This document shows positions 8,451 to 16,866 of a DNA stretch of 64,000 nt, piece after piece. The notes below the pieces were generated by a model that was not told the origin of the DNA, did not search any database, and saw only the letters and a list, made by a program, of their open reading frames with translations. Every line of letters starts with the position of its first letter. The stretch's first letter is position 1. The position numbers and the translations under genes were made by a program. The stretch spans positions 155,003 through 219,002 of the forward strand of contig CAAENX010000002.1 of NCBI GenBank assembly GCA_900757495.1, in the 5' to 3' direction. The stretch comes from an uncultured Collinsella sp. GTDB taxonomy: Bacteria; Actinomycetota; Coriobacteriia; Coriobacteriales; Coriobacteriaceae.

Positions 8451-9227
8451 TTATTTACCCATGGGACGCAGCGATGCCTCCTCAAAATGGAAGGATCGCA
8501 AGCCGTCTTCCGTCTCGATGCACGCCCGACCAAAGTCATCGACCGTTTGAAAGATGCCACATGCCATTTTGTCCCCAGTAGGGGAACGGGCGGTAACGCG
8601 CTCTCCAATCCAATTGAGGTGAGTGACATATTCGCCGTGGACGGGCGCGAGCGGTCCTGTGTCTTCTTCCATGGCGTTGAGACGCTCTGCCCACGCATCT
8701 ACAGCGTCTATAACTGCGTGATAGACCTCATGGAGGAGCACATCGACGGCGGGAACATTCTCGTTGAGGTCCGAGAGGCCAATTGCCGCCAGGCCGCCAT
8801 CGGGCACCTCTTGGGGCGTGTAGTTTACGTTGACGCCAATGCCGCAGACGGCGAAGGGCTTGCCCTCACTGTCACGAGCCGCCTCGACCAGAATGCCGCC
8901 GAGTTTGCATCCACGCGCGACCAGGTCGTTGGGCCATTTAAGGCGAATCTCGTTTGCAAGACCCTGTTTTTCGAGCGCCTCGAGCACCGCTAGGCCACTG
9001 ACGGCGGCAAGACCAGAGAACTTTGCAGGATTAACGCATGGGCGCAGGACAATCGAAAGCAATAAGTTGCCGACGGTTGAGTCCCACTTGTGCCCGCGCC
9101 GGCCGCGTCCTGCTGTTTGAGCCCAGGCGGCAAGTCCTGTGCCGTGCGGCGCTCCCTGTTTTCCTGCTTCGAGCAGGTCATCGTTGGTCGATCCGGTTAC
9201 GTCAACTATCGTTAATTTGGCATCCAT
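8451..9227 (-). CDS. birA: Biotin-[acetyl-CoA carboxylase] ligase
   Basis: A 258-residue ligase that forms biotinyl-AMP and attaches biotin to the AccB lysine. The biotin-loop motif GRGRRGHKW follows TAGTAQTA-like residues (AWAQTAGRGRRG, about 36-47). KWPND and LGGILVEA complete the catalytic domain, and a small C-terminal domain ends the protein. It lacks the N-terminal winged helix of E. coli BirA, so it should be a pure enzyme rather than a repressor. It is transcribed divergently from the fatty-acid operon whose accB product is its target. Start ATG is at 9227. Confidence 0.92.
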   Translation of the reverse strand: MDAKLTIVDVTGSTNDDLLEAGKQGAPHGTGLAAWAQTAGRGRRGHKWDSTVGNLLLSIVLRPCVNPAKFSGLAAVSGLAVLEALEKQGLANEIRLKWPNDLVARGCKLGGILVEAARDSEGKPFAVCGIGVNVNYTPQEVPDGGLAAIGLSDLNENVPAVDVLLHEVYHAVIDAVDAWAERLNAMEEDTGPLAPVHGEYVTHLNWIGERVTARSPTGDKMACGIFQTVDDFGRACIETEDGLRSFHFEEASLRPMGK

Positions 9228-9322
9228 AACGGTTGCTACCTCCTAAGTTAATAAGGCAATCGCGTAATGGTGTCGAGAGATAGACACAATGTGAAGCCTT
9301 TGTCGCATTTGGACAATTTAAT

Positions 9323-9387
9323 GTTAACACGTCAACAACGACTAAAATGCGCTATCCTCTCTTGGTCGATGTAAACACGTCAACAAC
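9323..9387 (+). promoter_or_regulatory. Paired direct repeats before the fatty-acid operon
   Basis: GTTAACACGTCAACAAC at 9323-9339 and GTAAACACGTCAACAAC at 9371-9387 are 17-bp direct repeats with one difference, 48 bp apart. The second ends 3 bp before the fabH ribosome site AAGGAGG (9391-9397). TAAAAT at 9343-9348 lies between them as a possible -10. They look like two operator sites for a repressor of fatty-acid synthesis; no regulator gene is in the operon, so the protein is unknown. Confidence 0.55.
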
Positions 9388-9403
9388 TCAAAGGAGGCTA
9401 GTG

Positions 9404-10363
9404 ATGGGTTTCACGATTCTTGGAACAGGCTCGGCGCTTCCTGAGCGCAGTGTTTCCAATGACGAGCTGTCTGAGTTCCTCGATACCTCGGATGAGTGGA
9501 TTTTTACCCGCACAGGTATCAAGAGCCGCCACGTCTGCACCACCGAGTCACTTGACGACCTTGCCGTAGCGGCGAGCGAGCGGGCACTCCAGGTGTCCGG
9601 AATCGACGCGAGCCAGCTGGATCTGATCGTCTGCTCGACGACAACGGGTGACCACCTTGTTCCCGCTGAGGCGTGTGCCGTTTCTGAGCGACTAGGCGCG
9701 ACGTGCCCTGCCTTCGATGTCTCGGCGGCCTGCGCCGGCTTCGTATTTGCGCTCGATGTCGCCGAGGGCTATATCGCCCGCGGCCGTGCCGAGCGCGTGC
9801 TTGTCGTTGCTGCCGAGCAGATGACGCGCGCGCTCGACTGGACCGACCGCGCCACCTGCGTGCTCTTTGGCGATGGGGCAGGCGCCGCAGTGATTGGGGC
9901 TGGGGGAGACAGCCCCCTTGCCGTTGAGCTTTCGACGGCGCCCGACGTCGAGACGTTGCACGTTCCCGGTCTGGTCGGCACCTCGCCGTTTAAGGCTTCC
10001 GCAGATAGCGAGAGCGTGCTGTCCATGAATGGCCGCCGCGTGTTCAAGTTCGGCGTCAACGCCATCTGCGACACGGTCCATAAGCTTGCGAGCGATGCGG
10101 GCATTTCGGTCGAAGACATCGACCATTTTGTATTCCATCAGGCTAACGAACGAATCCTGAGTCAGGCGGTCAAGCGCCTCGGCGTTCCAGACGAGCGCGT
10201 GGTTCGAACGCTGCGCGAGACCGGCAACATTTCGAGCGCCTGCATTCCCTTTGCGCTTGACCGGCTGGCAAACGCCGGTGCACTTCACACGGGCGACACC
10301 ATCGCCTTGGTTGGATTTGGCGCCGGTCTGGATATAGGTGGCTATCTGCTTCGTTGGAAGTAG
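9404..10363 (+). CDS. fabH: 3-oxoacyl-ACP synthase III (KAS III)
   Basis: A 319-residue enzyme that condenses acyl-CoA with malonyl-ACP to start fatty-acid synthesis. The catalytic triad is visible: Cys110 in SAACAGF, His245 in FHQANERI and Asn275 in TGNISSACIP. The start at 9404 is preferred because AAGGAGG lies 6 bp upstream; GTG at 9401 and the frame extension to 9347 lack spacing or signal and overlap the operator-like repeat. First gene of the operon, followed by acpP after 51 bp. Confidence 0.96.
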   Translation: MGFTILGTGSALPERSVSNDELSEFLDTSDEWIFTRTGIKSRHVCTTESLDDLAVAASERALQVSGIDASQLDLIVCSTTTGDHLVPAEACAVSERLGATCPAFDVSAACAGFVFALDVAEGYIARGRAERVLVVAAEQMTRALDWTDRATCVLFGDGAGAAVIGAGGDSPLAVELSTAPDVETLHVPGLVGTSPFKASADSESVLSMNGRRVFKFGVNAICDTVHKLASDAGISVEDIDHFVFHQANERILSQAVKRLGVPDERVVRTLRETGNISSACIPFALDRLANAGALHTGDTIALVGFGAGLDIGGYLLRWK

Positions 10364-10414
10364 TCGCACATAGGAAATAAAAACGCCCTAGGGCACAACC
10401 AAAGGAGAACTACC

Positions 10415-10651
10415 ATGGCAGATCAGAAGACCTTCGAGCGCGTTTGCGACGTTATCCGCGAGACCGCTGGCCTTGACGACGTCGAGATGAAGCCCGAGTC
10501 CACGCTCGAAGAGATTGGTCTCGACAGTCTGGGCACCGTCGAGATCCTCGTCGCCGTTGAGGACGAGTTTGGCATCCAGCTCGATACCGAGGAGAACCCC
10601 AAGACGGTCGGCGAGTTCGCCGATACGGTCGAGGCGGCATTGGAGAAGTAG
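10415..10651 (+). CDS. acpP: Acyl carrier protein
   Basis: A 78-residue acidic carrier. Ser38 in GLDSLGTVEIL is the site for the 4'-phosphopantetheine arm that carries the growing acyl chain. Helix II is rich in acidic residues (VEILVAVEDEFGIQLDTEE). ATG at 10415 follows AAAGGAGAA. fabK starts 2 bp after the stop, so the two are co-translated. Confidence 0.96.
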   Translation: MADQKTFERVCDVIRETAGLDDVEMKPESTLEEIGLDSLGTVEILVAVEDEFGIQLDTEENPKTVGEFADTVEAALEK

Positions 10652-10653
10652 AG

Positions 10654-11598
10654 ATGCTCAAGACTCCTCTCTGCGATCTGCTCGGCATCGAAAAGCCTGT
10701 GTTCCAGGGCGGCATGGCCTGGATTGCCGATGCGTCGCTGGCGTCCGCAGTGTCCGAGGCGGGTGGCTTAGGCATCATCGCGGCCATGAACGCCGACGCC
10801 AACTGGCTTCGCGATCAGATTCACGAGCTGCGCGCCAGGACGGATAAGCCCTTTGGCGTCAACGTCATGCTCATGAGCCCGTTTGCCGACGAGGTCGCAC
10901 AGGTTGTGATCGACGAGAAGGTGCCGGTCGTTGTGACGGGTGCCGGCAATCCCACCAAGTACATGAAGGCTTGGAACGACGCGAGCATCAAGGTCATCCC
11001 GGTTGTTGCCTCGGTGGCGCTGGCGCGTCTCGTGGCGCGTCGCGGAGCCGCTGCCGTGGTTGCCGAGGGCACCGAATCGGGCGGCCATATTGGAGAGACC
11101 TCGACGATGGCACTGGTGCCGCAGGTTGTCGATGCGGTCGACATTCCCGTCGTGGCCGCCGGCGGTATTGCCGACGGCCGCGGCGTGGCGGCCGCCTTTA
11201 TGCTGGGCGCCGCCGGCGTGCAGGTGGGTACGCGCTTTCTGATCGCAGACGAGTGCACCGTATCGGAGCAGTACAAGGAGATGGTCTTGAAGGCCAACGA
11301 CACCTCGACGCGTGCGACCGGCCGCTCGACGGGACACCCGGTGCGTGCCCTCAAGAGCCCCTTTACCAACGCCTACGCCAAGAGCGAGGCGGCGGGCGTA
11401 AGTGTCGAGGAACTCGGGGCCATGGGCACGGGCGCGCTTCGTAAAGCCGCAAAGGACGGTAATTACGAAGAGGGTTCGTATTTGTGCGGACAGATTGCCG
11501 GCATGGTCAACAAGCGCCAGAGCGCACGCGAAATCGTCGACGATCTGGTCGATGGCGCCGAGCATGTCCTGAAGGGTGCGTCCGCATGGGTAGCGTAG
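10654..11598 (+). CDS. fabK: Enoyl-ACP reductase II (FMN-dependent, FabK)
   Basis: A 314-residue TIM-barrel FMN enzyme doing the last, NAD(P)H-dependent reduction of each elongation cycle. Typical motifs are FQGGMAWIADASLASAVSEA at the N-terminus, PFGVNVML, the His-containing EGTESGGHIG, and VVAAGGIADGRG with GVQVGTRF for FMN phosphate binding. No FabI is present in the operon, so FabK is the probable sole reductase here; this family is insensitive to triclosan-type FabI inhibitors. It overlaps fabD by 13 bp. Confidence 0.95.
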   Translation: MLKTPLCDLLGIEKPVFQGGMAWIADASLASAVSEAGGLGIIAAMNADANWLRDQIHELRARTDKPFGVNVMLMSPFADEVAQVVIDEKVPVVVTGAGNPTKYMKAWNDASIKVIPVVASVALARLVARRGAAAVVAEGTESGGHIGETSTMALVPQVVDAVDIPVVAAGGIADGRGVAAAFMLGAAGVQVGTRFLIADECTVSEQYKEMVLKANDTSTRATGRSTGHPVRALKSPFTNAYAKSEAAGVSVEELGAMGTGALRKAAKDGNYEEGSYLCGQIAGMVNKRQSAREIVDDLVDGAEHVLKGASAWVA

Positions 11599-12512
11599 CG
11601 TTTCTGTTTGCCGGTCAGGGTGCCCAGCATCCCGCGATGGGCGTCGACCTCATCGAAGCATCGCCGGCAGCTGCCGAGGTGTTCGCCATTGCCGACGAGG
11701 TGCGCCCGGGGACCAGCGAGCAGTGCCGGAGCGCCTCCAAGGAGGAGCTCTCGCAGACCGAGAACACGCAGCCTTGCGTGTTCGTGCACGACTTGGCTGT
11801 CGCCGTCGCCCTGCGAGAGCGCGGCGTGGTGCCTGCCTCCTGTGCGGGATTCTCGCTGGGCGAGGTCGCTGCACTCACCTTTGCGGGGGCATTCGATACG
11901 AGAGCGGGCTTTGAGCTCGTGTGTGAGCGCGCGGCATTGATGGCCACGGCGGCTGAGCGTCACCCCGGCGGCATGCGCGCCGTCATCAAACTCGATGCGG
12001 CGCAGGTCGAGGGCTTGGCAAAAAAGGCCGGCGAGGACTGCTGGCCGGTCAACTACAACAGCCCGCAGCAGACGGTTGTGGCCGGAGCGCCCGATGCGTT
12101 GCAGACCCTCGACGTCCTGGTAAAAGAGGCTGGTGGCCGGGCCATGAAGGTCGCGGTGTCGGGTGCATTCCATAGCCCCTATATGGCCGAGGCGACCTGT
12201 GGCCTTGCTGCATATATTGAGGCCGGTCACGCGCCGTCCCCGTTGCTCATTCCTGTTATGGCAAATATGACGGCGGCGCCCTATCCGGCCGACCCGCAGG
12301 CGGCATCGGAGGTGCTGGCCAACCAGGTGAGTCATGCCGTGCGCTGGGTCGACACGCTGCATGCTCTGCAGGATCAAGGCATCGACACGTTTATTGAGGT
12401 CGGCCCCGGTAAAACGCTGTCCGGCTTGGTCAAGCGTACGTTGAGCGACGTTCGTGTGTATTCGTGCGAAACGGCCGAACAGGTCGCAGCTATTGCCGAC
12501 GAGCTCGCATAG
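11586..12512 (+). CDS. fabD: Malonyl-CoA:ACP transacylase
   Basis: A 308-residue transferase loading malonate on ACP. MGSVAFLFAGQGAQHPAMG is the usual start; the nucleophile is Ser90 in GFSLGEV, where many families have GHSLGE, and the later His is in VSGAFHSPYM. ATG at 11586 is chosen because the family start coincides with it and it overlaps the end of fabK by 13 bp. The frame extends upstream to 11484 inside fabK without family similarity. Confidence 0.95.
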   Translation: MGSVAFLFAGQGAQHPAMGVDLIEASPAAAEVFAIADEVRPGTSEQCRSASKEELSQTENTQPCVFVHDLAVAVALRERGVVPASCAGFSLGEVAALTFAGAFDTRAGFELVCERAALMATAAERHPGGMRAVIKLDAAQVEGLAKKAGEDCWPVNYNSPQQTVVAGAPDALQTLDVLVKEAGGRAMKVAVSGAFHSPYMAEATCGLAAYIEAGHAPSPLLIPVMANMTAAPYPADPQAASEVLANQVSHAVRWVDTLHALQDQGIDTFIEVGPGKTLSGLVKRTLSDVRVYSCETAEQVAAIADELA

Positions 12513-12542
12513 CCCACAGGGCTGTAACCCGAAAGGAACGAC

Positions 12543-13316
12543 ATGGGCAACTTGAACAACGGCGCGCTCGAGCGCGACGGATCGCGCCGCGTGGCGCTGG
12601 TCACGGGCGGCTCGCGCGGCATCGGTCGCGCTTGTGCCGTGGGCTTGGCGGAGGATGGCTACGATATCGCCGTCGTCTATGCCGGCAGCGTCGATGCGGC
12701 GCGCGAGACGTGCGAAGCCTGCGAGGCGTCAGGTGCCACGGCACGCGCATATCAATGTGACGTGGCCGACCCCGCCGCCGTCAACACATGCGTGGAGACG
12801 GTCCTCAACGACTTCGGCTCCATTTGGGCGCTCGTCAACAACGCCGGCATCACACGCGACGGCCTGCTCATGCGTATGGGTGACGATGCCTTCGACCGCG
12901 TGCTCGATGTCAATCTCAAGGGCACGTTCAATACGACGCGCGCGCTCACCAAGACCTTTATGCGTCAGCGCGGCGGCTGCGTCATCAACATGAGCTCGGT
13001 TGTGGGCCTGATGGGCAATGCCGGGCAGGCCAACTACGCCGCCTCCAAGGCGGGCGTCATCGGCCTGACCAAGGCGGTGGCGCGCGAGCTTGCGCCCCGC
13101 GGCGTACGAGTGAACGCGGTCGCCCCCGGGTTTGTCGAGACCGATATGACGGCAAAGCTCTCGGATAAGGTGCGTGCGGCAACCGAGGAGCAGATTCCCC
13201 TTAAGCGTATGGCGCAGCCCGAGGAGGTGGCCGGTGTGGTGCGCTTTTTAGCGAGCGATGCGGCTGCTTACATTACGGGCGAGGTCGTGCGCGTCGACGG
13301 CGGAATGGCGATGTAG
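12543..13316 (+). CDS. fabG: 3-oxoacyl-ACP reductase
   Basis: A 257-residue short-chain dehydrogenase that reduces 3-oxoacyl-ACP with NADPH. The cofactor motif TGGSRGIG is at about residue 21-28, NNAG at about 98-101, and the catalytic Ser lies before Tyr165 and Lys169 in NYAASKAG. The C-terminal ITGEVVRVDGGMAM is standard. ATG at 12543 follows GAAAGGAACG. Between fabD and fabF. Confidence 0.95.
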   Translation: MGNLNNGALERDGSRRVALVTGGSRGIGRACAVGLAEDGYDIAVVYAGSVDAARETCEACEASGATARAYQCDVADPAAVNTCVETVLNDFGSIWALVNNAGITRDGLLMRMGDDAFDRVLDVNLKGTFNTTRALTKTFMRQRGGCVINMSSVVGLMGNAGQANYAASKAGVIGLTKAVARELAPRGVRVNAVAPGFVETDMTAKLSDKVRAATEEQIPLKRMAQPEEVAGVVRFLASDAAAYITGEVVRVDGGMAM

Positions 13317-13355
13317 AAACCAGGGCCGAACAACGGCTTGGATGAGGAGACCAAG

Positions 13356-14603
13356 ATGGAACAGAGAGTTGCAATCACCGGTATCGGTGCCGTATCGCCA
13401 CTCGGCAATACCGCGCTTGCCACATGGGCGGCCATGTGCGCCGGAACGTGCGGCATCGGCCCGATCACGCACTTCGATACCGATGCGTTTGCCGTTAAGG
13501 TGGCGGCCGAGGTCAAGGGTTTTGACGGCAACGAGTACTTTGGCAAGCGTGACGCCAAGCACCTGGACCCCTGCGTTCAGTTTGCCCTGGCAGCGTCGGA
13601 CGAGGCCATGCATGATGCGGGCTTTGATGTCGAAGGCGCCATCGATCGAGAGCGCCTGGGCGTCTACGTGGGTTCAGGCGTGGGCGGCATGCAGACACTC
13701 GTCGACAACGTCCACACGATTGCCGACCGTGGGCCCCGCCGTGCATCGCCCTATATGATTGCGATGATGATCCCAAATATGGCTTCGGGCAATATCGCGA
13801 TCCGCCACAAGGCAAAGGGCCCGACCCTGCCCGTGGTGACCGCCTGCGCGACCTCGGCCCATGCCGTGGGCGAGGCGTTCCGCGCCATTAAGCATGGCTA
13901 TGCCGATGCGATTCTCGCCGGTGGTGCCGAGGCCGCAATCATCCCCGATGCCGTTGCGGGCTTTACATCCTGCCGTGCACTCACCACTAATCCTGACCCG
14001 TCGACGGCATGCCGTCCGTTTGATGCAGACCGCGACGGCTTTGTGATGGGCGAGGGCGCCTGCGTGCTCGTGCTGGAGAGCATGGAACATGCGCAGGCGC
14101 GCGGTGCGCACATTTATGCCGAGGTCGTGGGCTACGGCAACACCGATGATGCCTATCACATCACGAGTCCCGATCCCGAGGCTGCCGGCATTGCCCGTGC
14201 GATATCGCTGGCGGTGGCCGAGGGCGACGTTAAGCCTTCCGAGGGCCTCTACATCAACGCTCACGGAACCTCGACTAAACTCAACGATTCGTCCGAGACG
14301 GCGGGCATCAAGCGTGCGCTCGGCGAGGACGCGGCACGCGCCGTGCACGTCTCGTCGACCAAGTCGATGACCGGCCACATGATCGGTGCTACGGGTGCCA
14401 TCGAGGTCATGGCCTGTGCCATGGCGCTCGAGCAGGGCGTGGTGCCCCCGACCATTAACTACCACACACCCGATCCCGCCTGCGATCTTGACTACACGCC
14501 TAATCGAGCGGTTCGCGCCGACCTTACCTGGGCGCTTTCGACCAACCTGGGCTTTGGCGGGCACAACGCCGCCATCGCGCTGCGTAGATATACGAGGAGC
14601 TAG
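13356..14603 (+). CDS. fabF: 3-oxoacyl-ACP synthase II (KAS II)
   Basis: A 415-residue elongating condensing enzyme. Catalytic Cys164 lies in VTACATSAHA; the two histidines are in NAHGTSTKLND and SMTGHMIGATGA. The ATG at 13356 has GAGGAG 8 bp upstream; the TTG at 13338 extends the frame but overlaps that ribosome site. accB follows after 3 bp. Confidence 0.95.
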   Translation: MEQRVAITGIGAVSPLGNTALATWAAMCAGTCGIGPITHFDTDAFAVKVAAEVKGFDGNEYFGKRDAKHLDPCVQFALAASDEAMHDAGFDVEGAIDRERLGVYVGSGVGGMQTLVDNVHTIADRGPRRASPYMIAMMIPNMASGNIAIRHKAKGPTLPVVTACATSAHAVGEAFRAIKHGYADAILAGGAEAAIIPDAVAGFTSCRALTTNPDPSTACRPFDADRDGFVMGEGACVLVLESMEHAQARGAHIYAEVVGYGNTDDAYHITSPDPEAAGIARAISLAVAEGDVKPSEGLYINAHGTSTKLNDSSETAGIKRALGEDAARAVHVSSTKSMTGHMIGATGAIEVMACAMALEQGVVPPTINYHTPDPACDLDYTPNRAVRADLTWALSTNLGFGGHNAAIALRRYTRS

Positions 14604-14606
14604 AGC

Positions 14607-15080
14607 ATGGATTCCAAAAGACTTGCCGAGATAGCCGATGTTATGGAAGACCGCGGCCTCACGCGCGTGCGCGTTGAGGAGCCCGATGGCACCGCGGTCG
14701 AGCTCGAGCGCGCGAGCGCCGCGCAGCCGGTTGCCGTGCCCATGCCCGTGCCGAGCGCCATGGCCGCTCCAGTTACAGCTCCCACAGTCGCGCCTGCCGC
14801 ACCGGAACCCGCCGCGCAGGCACCTGCCGCCGCGCCGGAGCCTAAGGGCACCGAGGTGACCGCTCCCATGGTCGGCGTTTTCTATGCTGCCCCGGCGCCG
14901 GGCGACGAGCCGTTTGTGCACGTGGGCTCCAAGGTCAAAGCCGGCGAGACCCTCTGCATCATCGAGGCCATGAAGGTTCTCAACGAGGTGACGGCAGAGG
15001 CGGATGGCGAGGTGCTCGAGATCTGCGTGGCCGACGGCGACCTCGTGGAGTTCGGCAGCTGCCTCATGAGGATCGGATAG
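14607..15080 (+). CDS. accB: Biotin carboxyl carrier protein of acetyl-CoA carboxylase
   Basis: A 157-residue carrier. The N-terminal helix region (about 1-40) is followed by an Ala/Pro-rich flexible linker (about 40-85) and the biotinyl domain, whose Lys123 in EAMKVLNEV receives biotin. BirA encoded at 8451-9227 would modify it. Next in the operon is fabZ, with the stop at 15078-15080 almost touching its ribosome site. Confidence 0.95.
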   Translation: MDSKRLAEIADVMEDRGLTRVRVEEPDGTAVELERASAAQPVAVPMPVPSAMAAPVTAPTVAPAAPEPAAQAPAAAPEPKGTEVTAPMVGVFYAAPAPGDEPFVHVGSKVKAGETLCIIEAMKVLNEVTAEADGEVLEICVADGDLVEFGSCLMRIG

Positions 15081-15089
15081 GTGATATCC

Positions 15090-15512
15090 ATGAACAAAGA
15101 AGAGCTCAAGAAGCTGTTGCCGCATCGCGAGCCGATGCTTTTGCTCGACGAAGCCGAGCTGGTGGGCGACGAGGCCCACGGCAAGATCACGATTACGGGC
15201 GACGAGTACTTTTTGCAGGGGCATTTTCCGGGAAACCCGGTCGTCCCCGGCGTGATTCAGTGCGAGATGCTCGCCCAAAACTGCTGCGTGCTGCTGATGG
15301 GCGATGAGGAAGCGTGCGGTGCGACACCGTTCTATACGAGCCTGGACAAGGTGCGCTTTAAGCGTCCGGTACGCCCGGGCGACACGGTGGACCTGGTGTG
15401 CTCTATCACGCGTGCGCGCGGGCCGTTCCGGTTTGCGACGGGCACCGCGAGCGTCAACGGCGAGGTTTGCTGCCGTGCCGATATGTCCTTTGCACTCATG
15501 CACGAAAGTTAA
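15090..15512 (+). CDS. fabZ: 3-hydroxyacyl-ACP dehydratase
   Basis: A hot-dog-fold dehydratase of 140 residues. The catalytic His is in LQGHFPGNPVVPGV and the Glu in IQCEMLAQ. ATG at 15090 is preferred because AGGTGA (15079-15084) is well spaced; a GTG at 15081 in the same frame would sit on that ribosome site. It supplies the dehydration step between FabG and FabK. Confidence 0.93.
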   Translation: MNKEELKKLLPHREPMLLLDEAELVGDEAHGKITITGDEYFLQGHFPGNPVVPGVIQCEMLAQNCCVLLMGDEEACGATPFYTSLDKVRFKRPVRPGDTVDLVCSITRARGPFRFATGTASVNGEVCCRADMSFALMHES

Positions 15513-15522
15513 GGAAGGCTTC

Positions 15523-16866
15523 ATGTTCGACAAAGTGCTCATCGCCAACCGCGGCGAGGTCGCGGTCCGTGTTATCCGCGCGTGCCGCGATATGGGCATC
15601 AAGACCGTCGCCGTCTACTCCACGGCCGATACGGACGCGCTGCACGTGCAGCTTGCCGACGAGGCGTATTGCATTGGCGGCCCGCGTCTTGCCGAGAGCT
15701 ACCTCAACGATGATGCTGTGCTCACCTGTGCCGTGAAGTCGGGGGCAAAGGCGATCCATCCTGGCTACGGTTTCTTTTCCGAGAAGGCGAGCTTCGTGCG
15801 CGATTGCGACAAGTACGGTCTGGCGTTTGTTGGTCCCTCGGCCGAGGTCATCGACAGCATGGGCGACAAGGACGCCGCACGCCGAACGGCTGCCGCGGCG
15901 GGCGTGCCCATCGTTCCGGGCTGCGATTTGCTCAAAAGCCCCGAGGAGGCGATGGCCGAGGCCGAGCGCATCGGCTGCCCCGTGCTCATCAAGGCGCGCG
16001 CGGGCGGCGGCGGTCGCGGTATTCGCAAGGTCGAGCGCGTGGAAGACGCGGCAAAGGCCTTTATTGAAGCACGTGCCGAGGGTGAGGCCGTTTTCGGCGA
16101 CGGCGAGTGCTACATGGAGAAGTTCGTTGCGCCGGCGCATCACGTCGAGGTGCAGATTATGGCCGATAAGCAGGGCCATGTGTTTTCGCTCGGCGAGCGC
16201 GAGTGTTCGGTGCAGCGTCGCAACCAAAAGCTGATCGAGGAGAGCCCCGCGCCGTGCCTCGACGGACGCGATGATATTCGCGCGCGCATGCACAAGGCCG
16301 CGCGCGACCTGGCTCGTGCCGTCGGCTACGAAGGAGCCGGCACCATCGAGTTCCTGTATTCGGACGACGGCAATTTCTACTTTATGGAAATGAACACGCG
16401 CCTGCAGGTTGAGCATCCGGTCACGGAGTTTGTGACCGATATCGACCTGGTCAAGTGGCAGCTACGTGTGGCTGCTGGCCAGCCCCTGCCCTTTGAGCAG
16501 GAGGACATTCCGGTTTACAACCATGCCATGGAGTGCCGCATCAATGCCGAAACGCCGGACTTTCTACCGTCATGCGGAACGGTCACCGCGTTGCGTGTGC
16601 CGGGTGGTCCGCGCGTGCGCTGGGATTCGGCCATGTTTACCGGAGCGAAAGTTCCGCCGTACTACGACTCCATGCTCGGCAAGCTCATCGTGTGCGCGCC
16701 CACGCGTGACGGCGCCATTCGCAAGATGCGCTCGGCTCTGGGCGAGCTCGTGATCGAGGGTGTGAGCGAGAACAGCGAGCTTCAGCTCGACGTACTGGCA
16801 AACGACGAGTTCTTGTCGGGCATGTATCACACCGATCTGATGGGGCATCTCTATGCTGATGAATAG
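15523..16866 (+). CDS. accC: Biotin carboxylase subunit of acetyl-CoA carboxylase
   Basis: A 447-residue ATP-grasp enzyme that carboxylates biotin on AccB. It begins MFDKVLIANRGEVAVRVIR. The glycine-rich ATP loop KARAGGGGRGIRKV and the catalytic MEMNTRLQVEHPVTE are present. ATG at 15523 follows AAGGAAGG; a long in-frame extension to 15304 overlaps fabZ and has no family match. Its end overlaps accDA by 14 bp. Confidence 0.96.
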   Translation: MFDKVLIANRGEVAVRVIRACRDMGIKTVAVYSTADTDALHVQLADEAYCIGGPRLAESYLNDDAVLTCAVKSGAKAIHPGYGFFSEKASFVRDCDKYGLAFVGPSAEVIDSMGDKDAARRTAAAAGVPIVPGCDLLKSPEEAMAEAERIGCPVLIKARAGGGGRGIRKVERVEDAAKAFIEARAEGEAVFGDGECYMEKFVAPAHHVEVQIMADKQGHVFSLGERECSVQRRNQKLIEESPAPCLDGRDDIRARMHKAARDLARAVGYEGAGTIEFLYSDDGNFYFMEMNTRLQVEHPVTEFVTDIDLVKWQLRVAAGQPLPFEQEDIPVYNHAMECRINAETPDFLPSCGTVTALRVPGGPRVRWDSAMFTGAKVPPYYDSMLGKLIVCAPTRDGAIRKMRSALGELVIEGVSENSELQLDVLANDEFLSGMYHTDLMGHLYADE

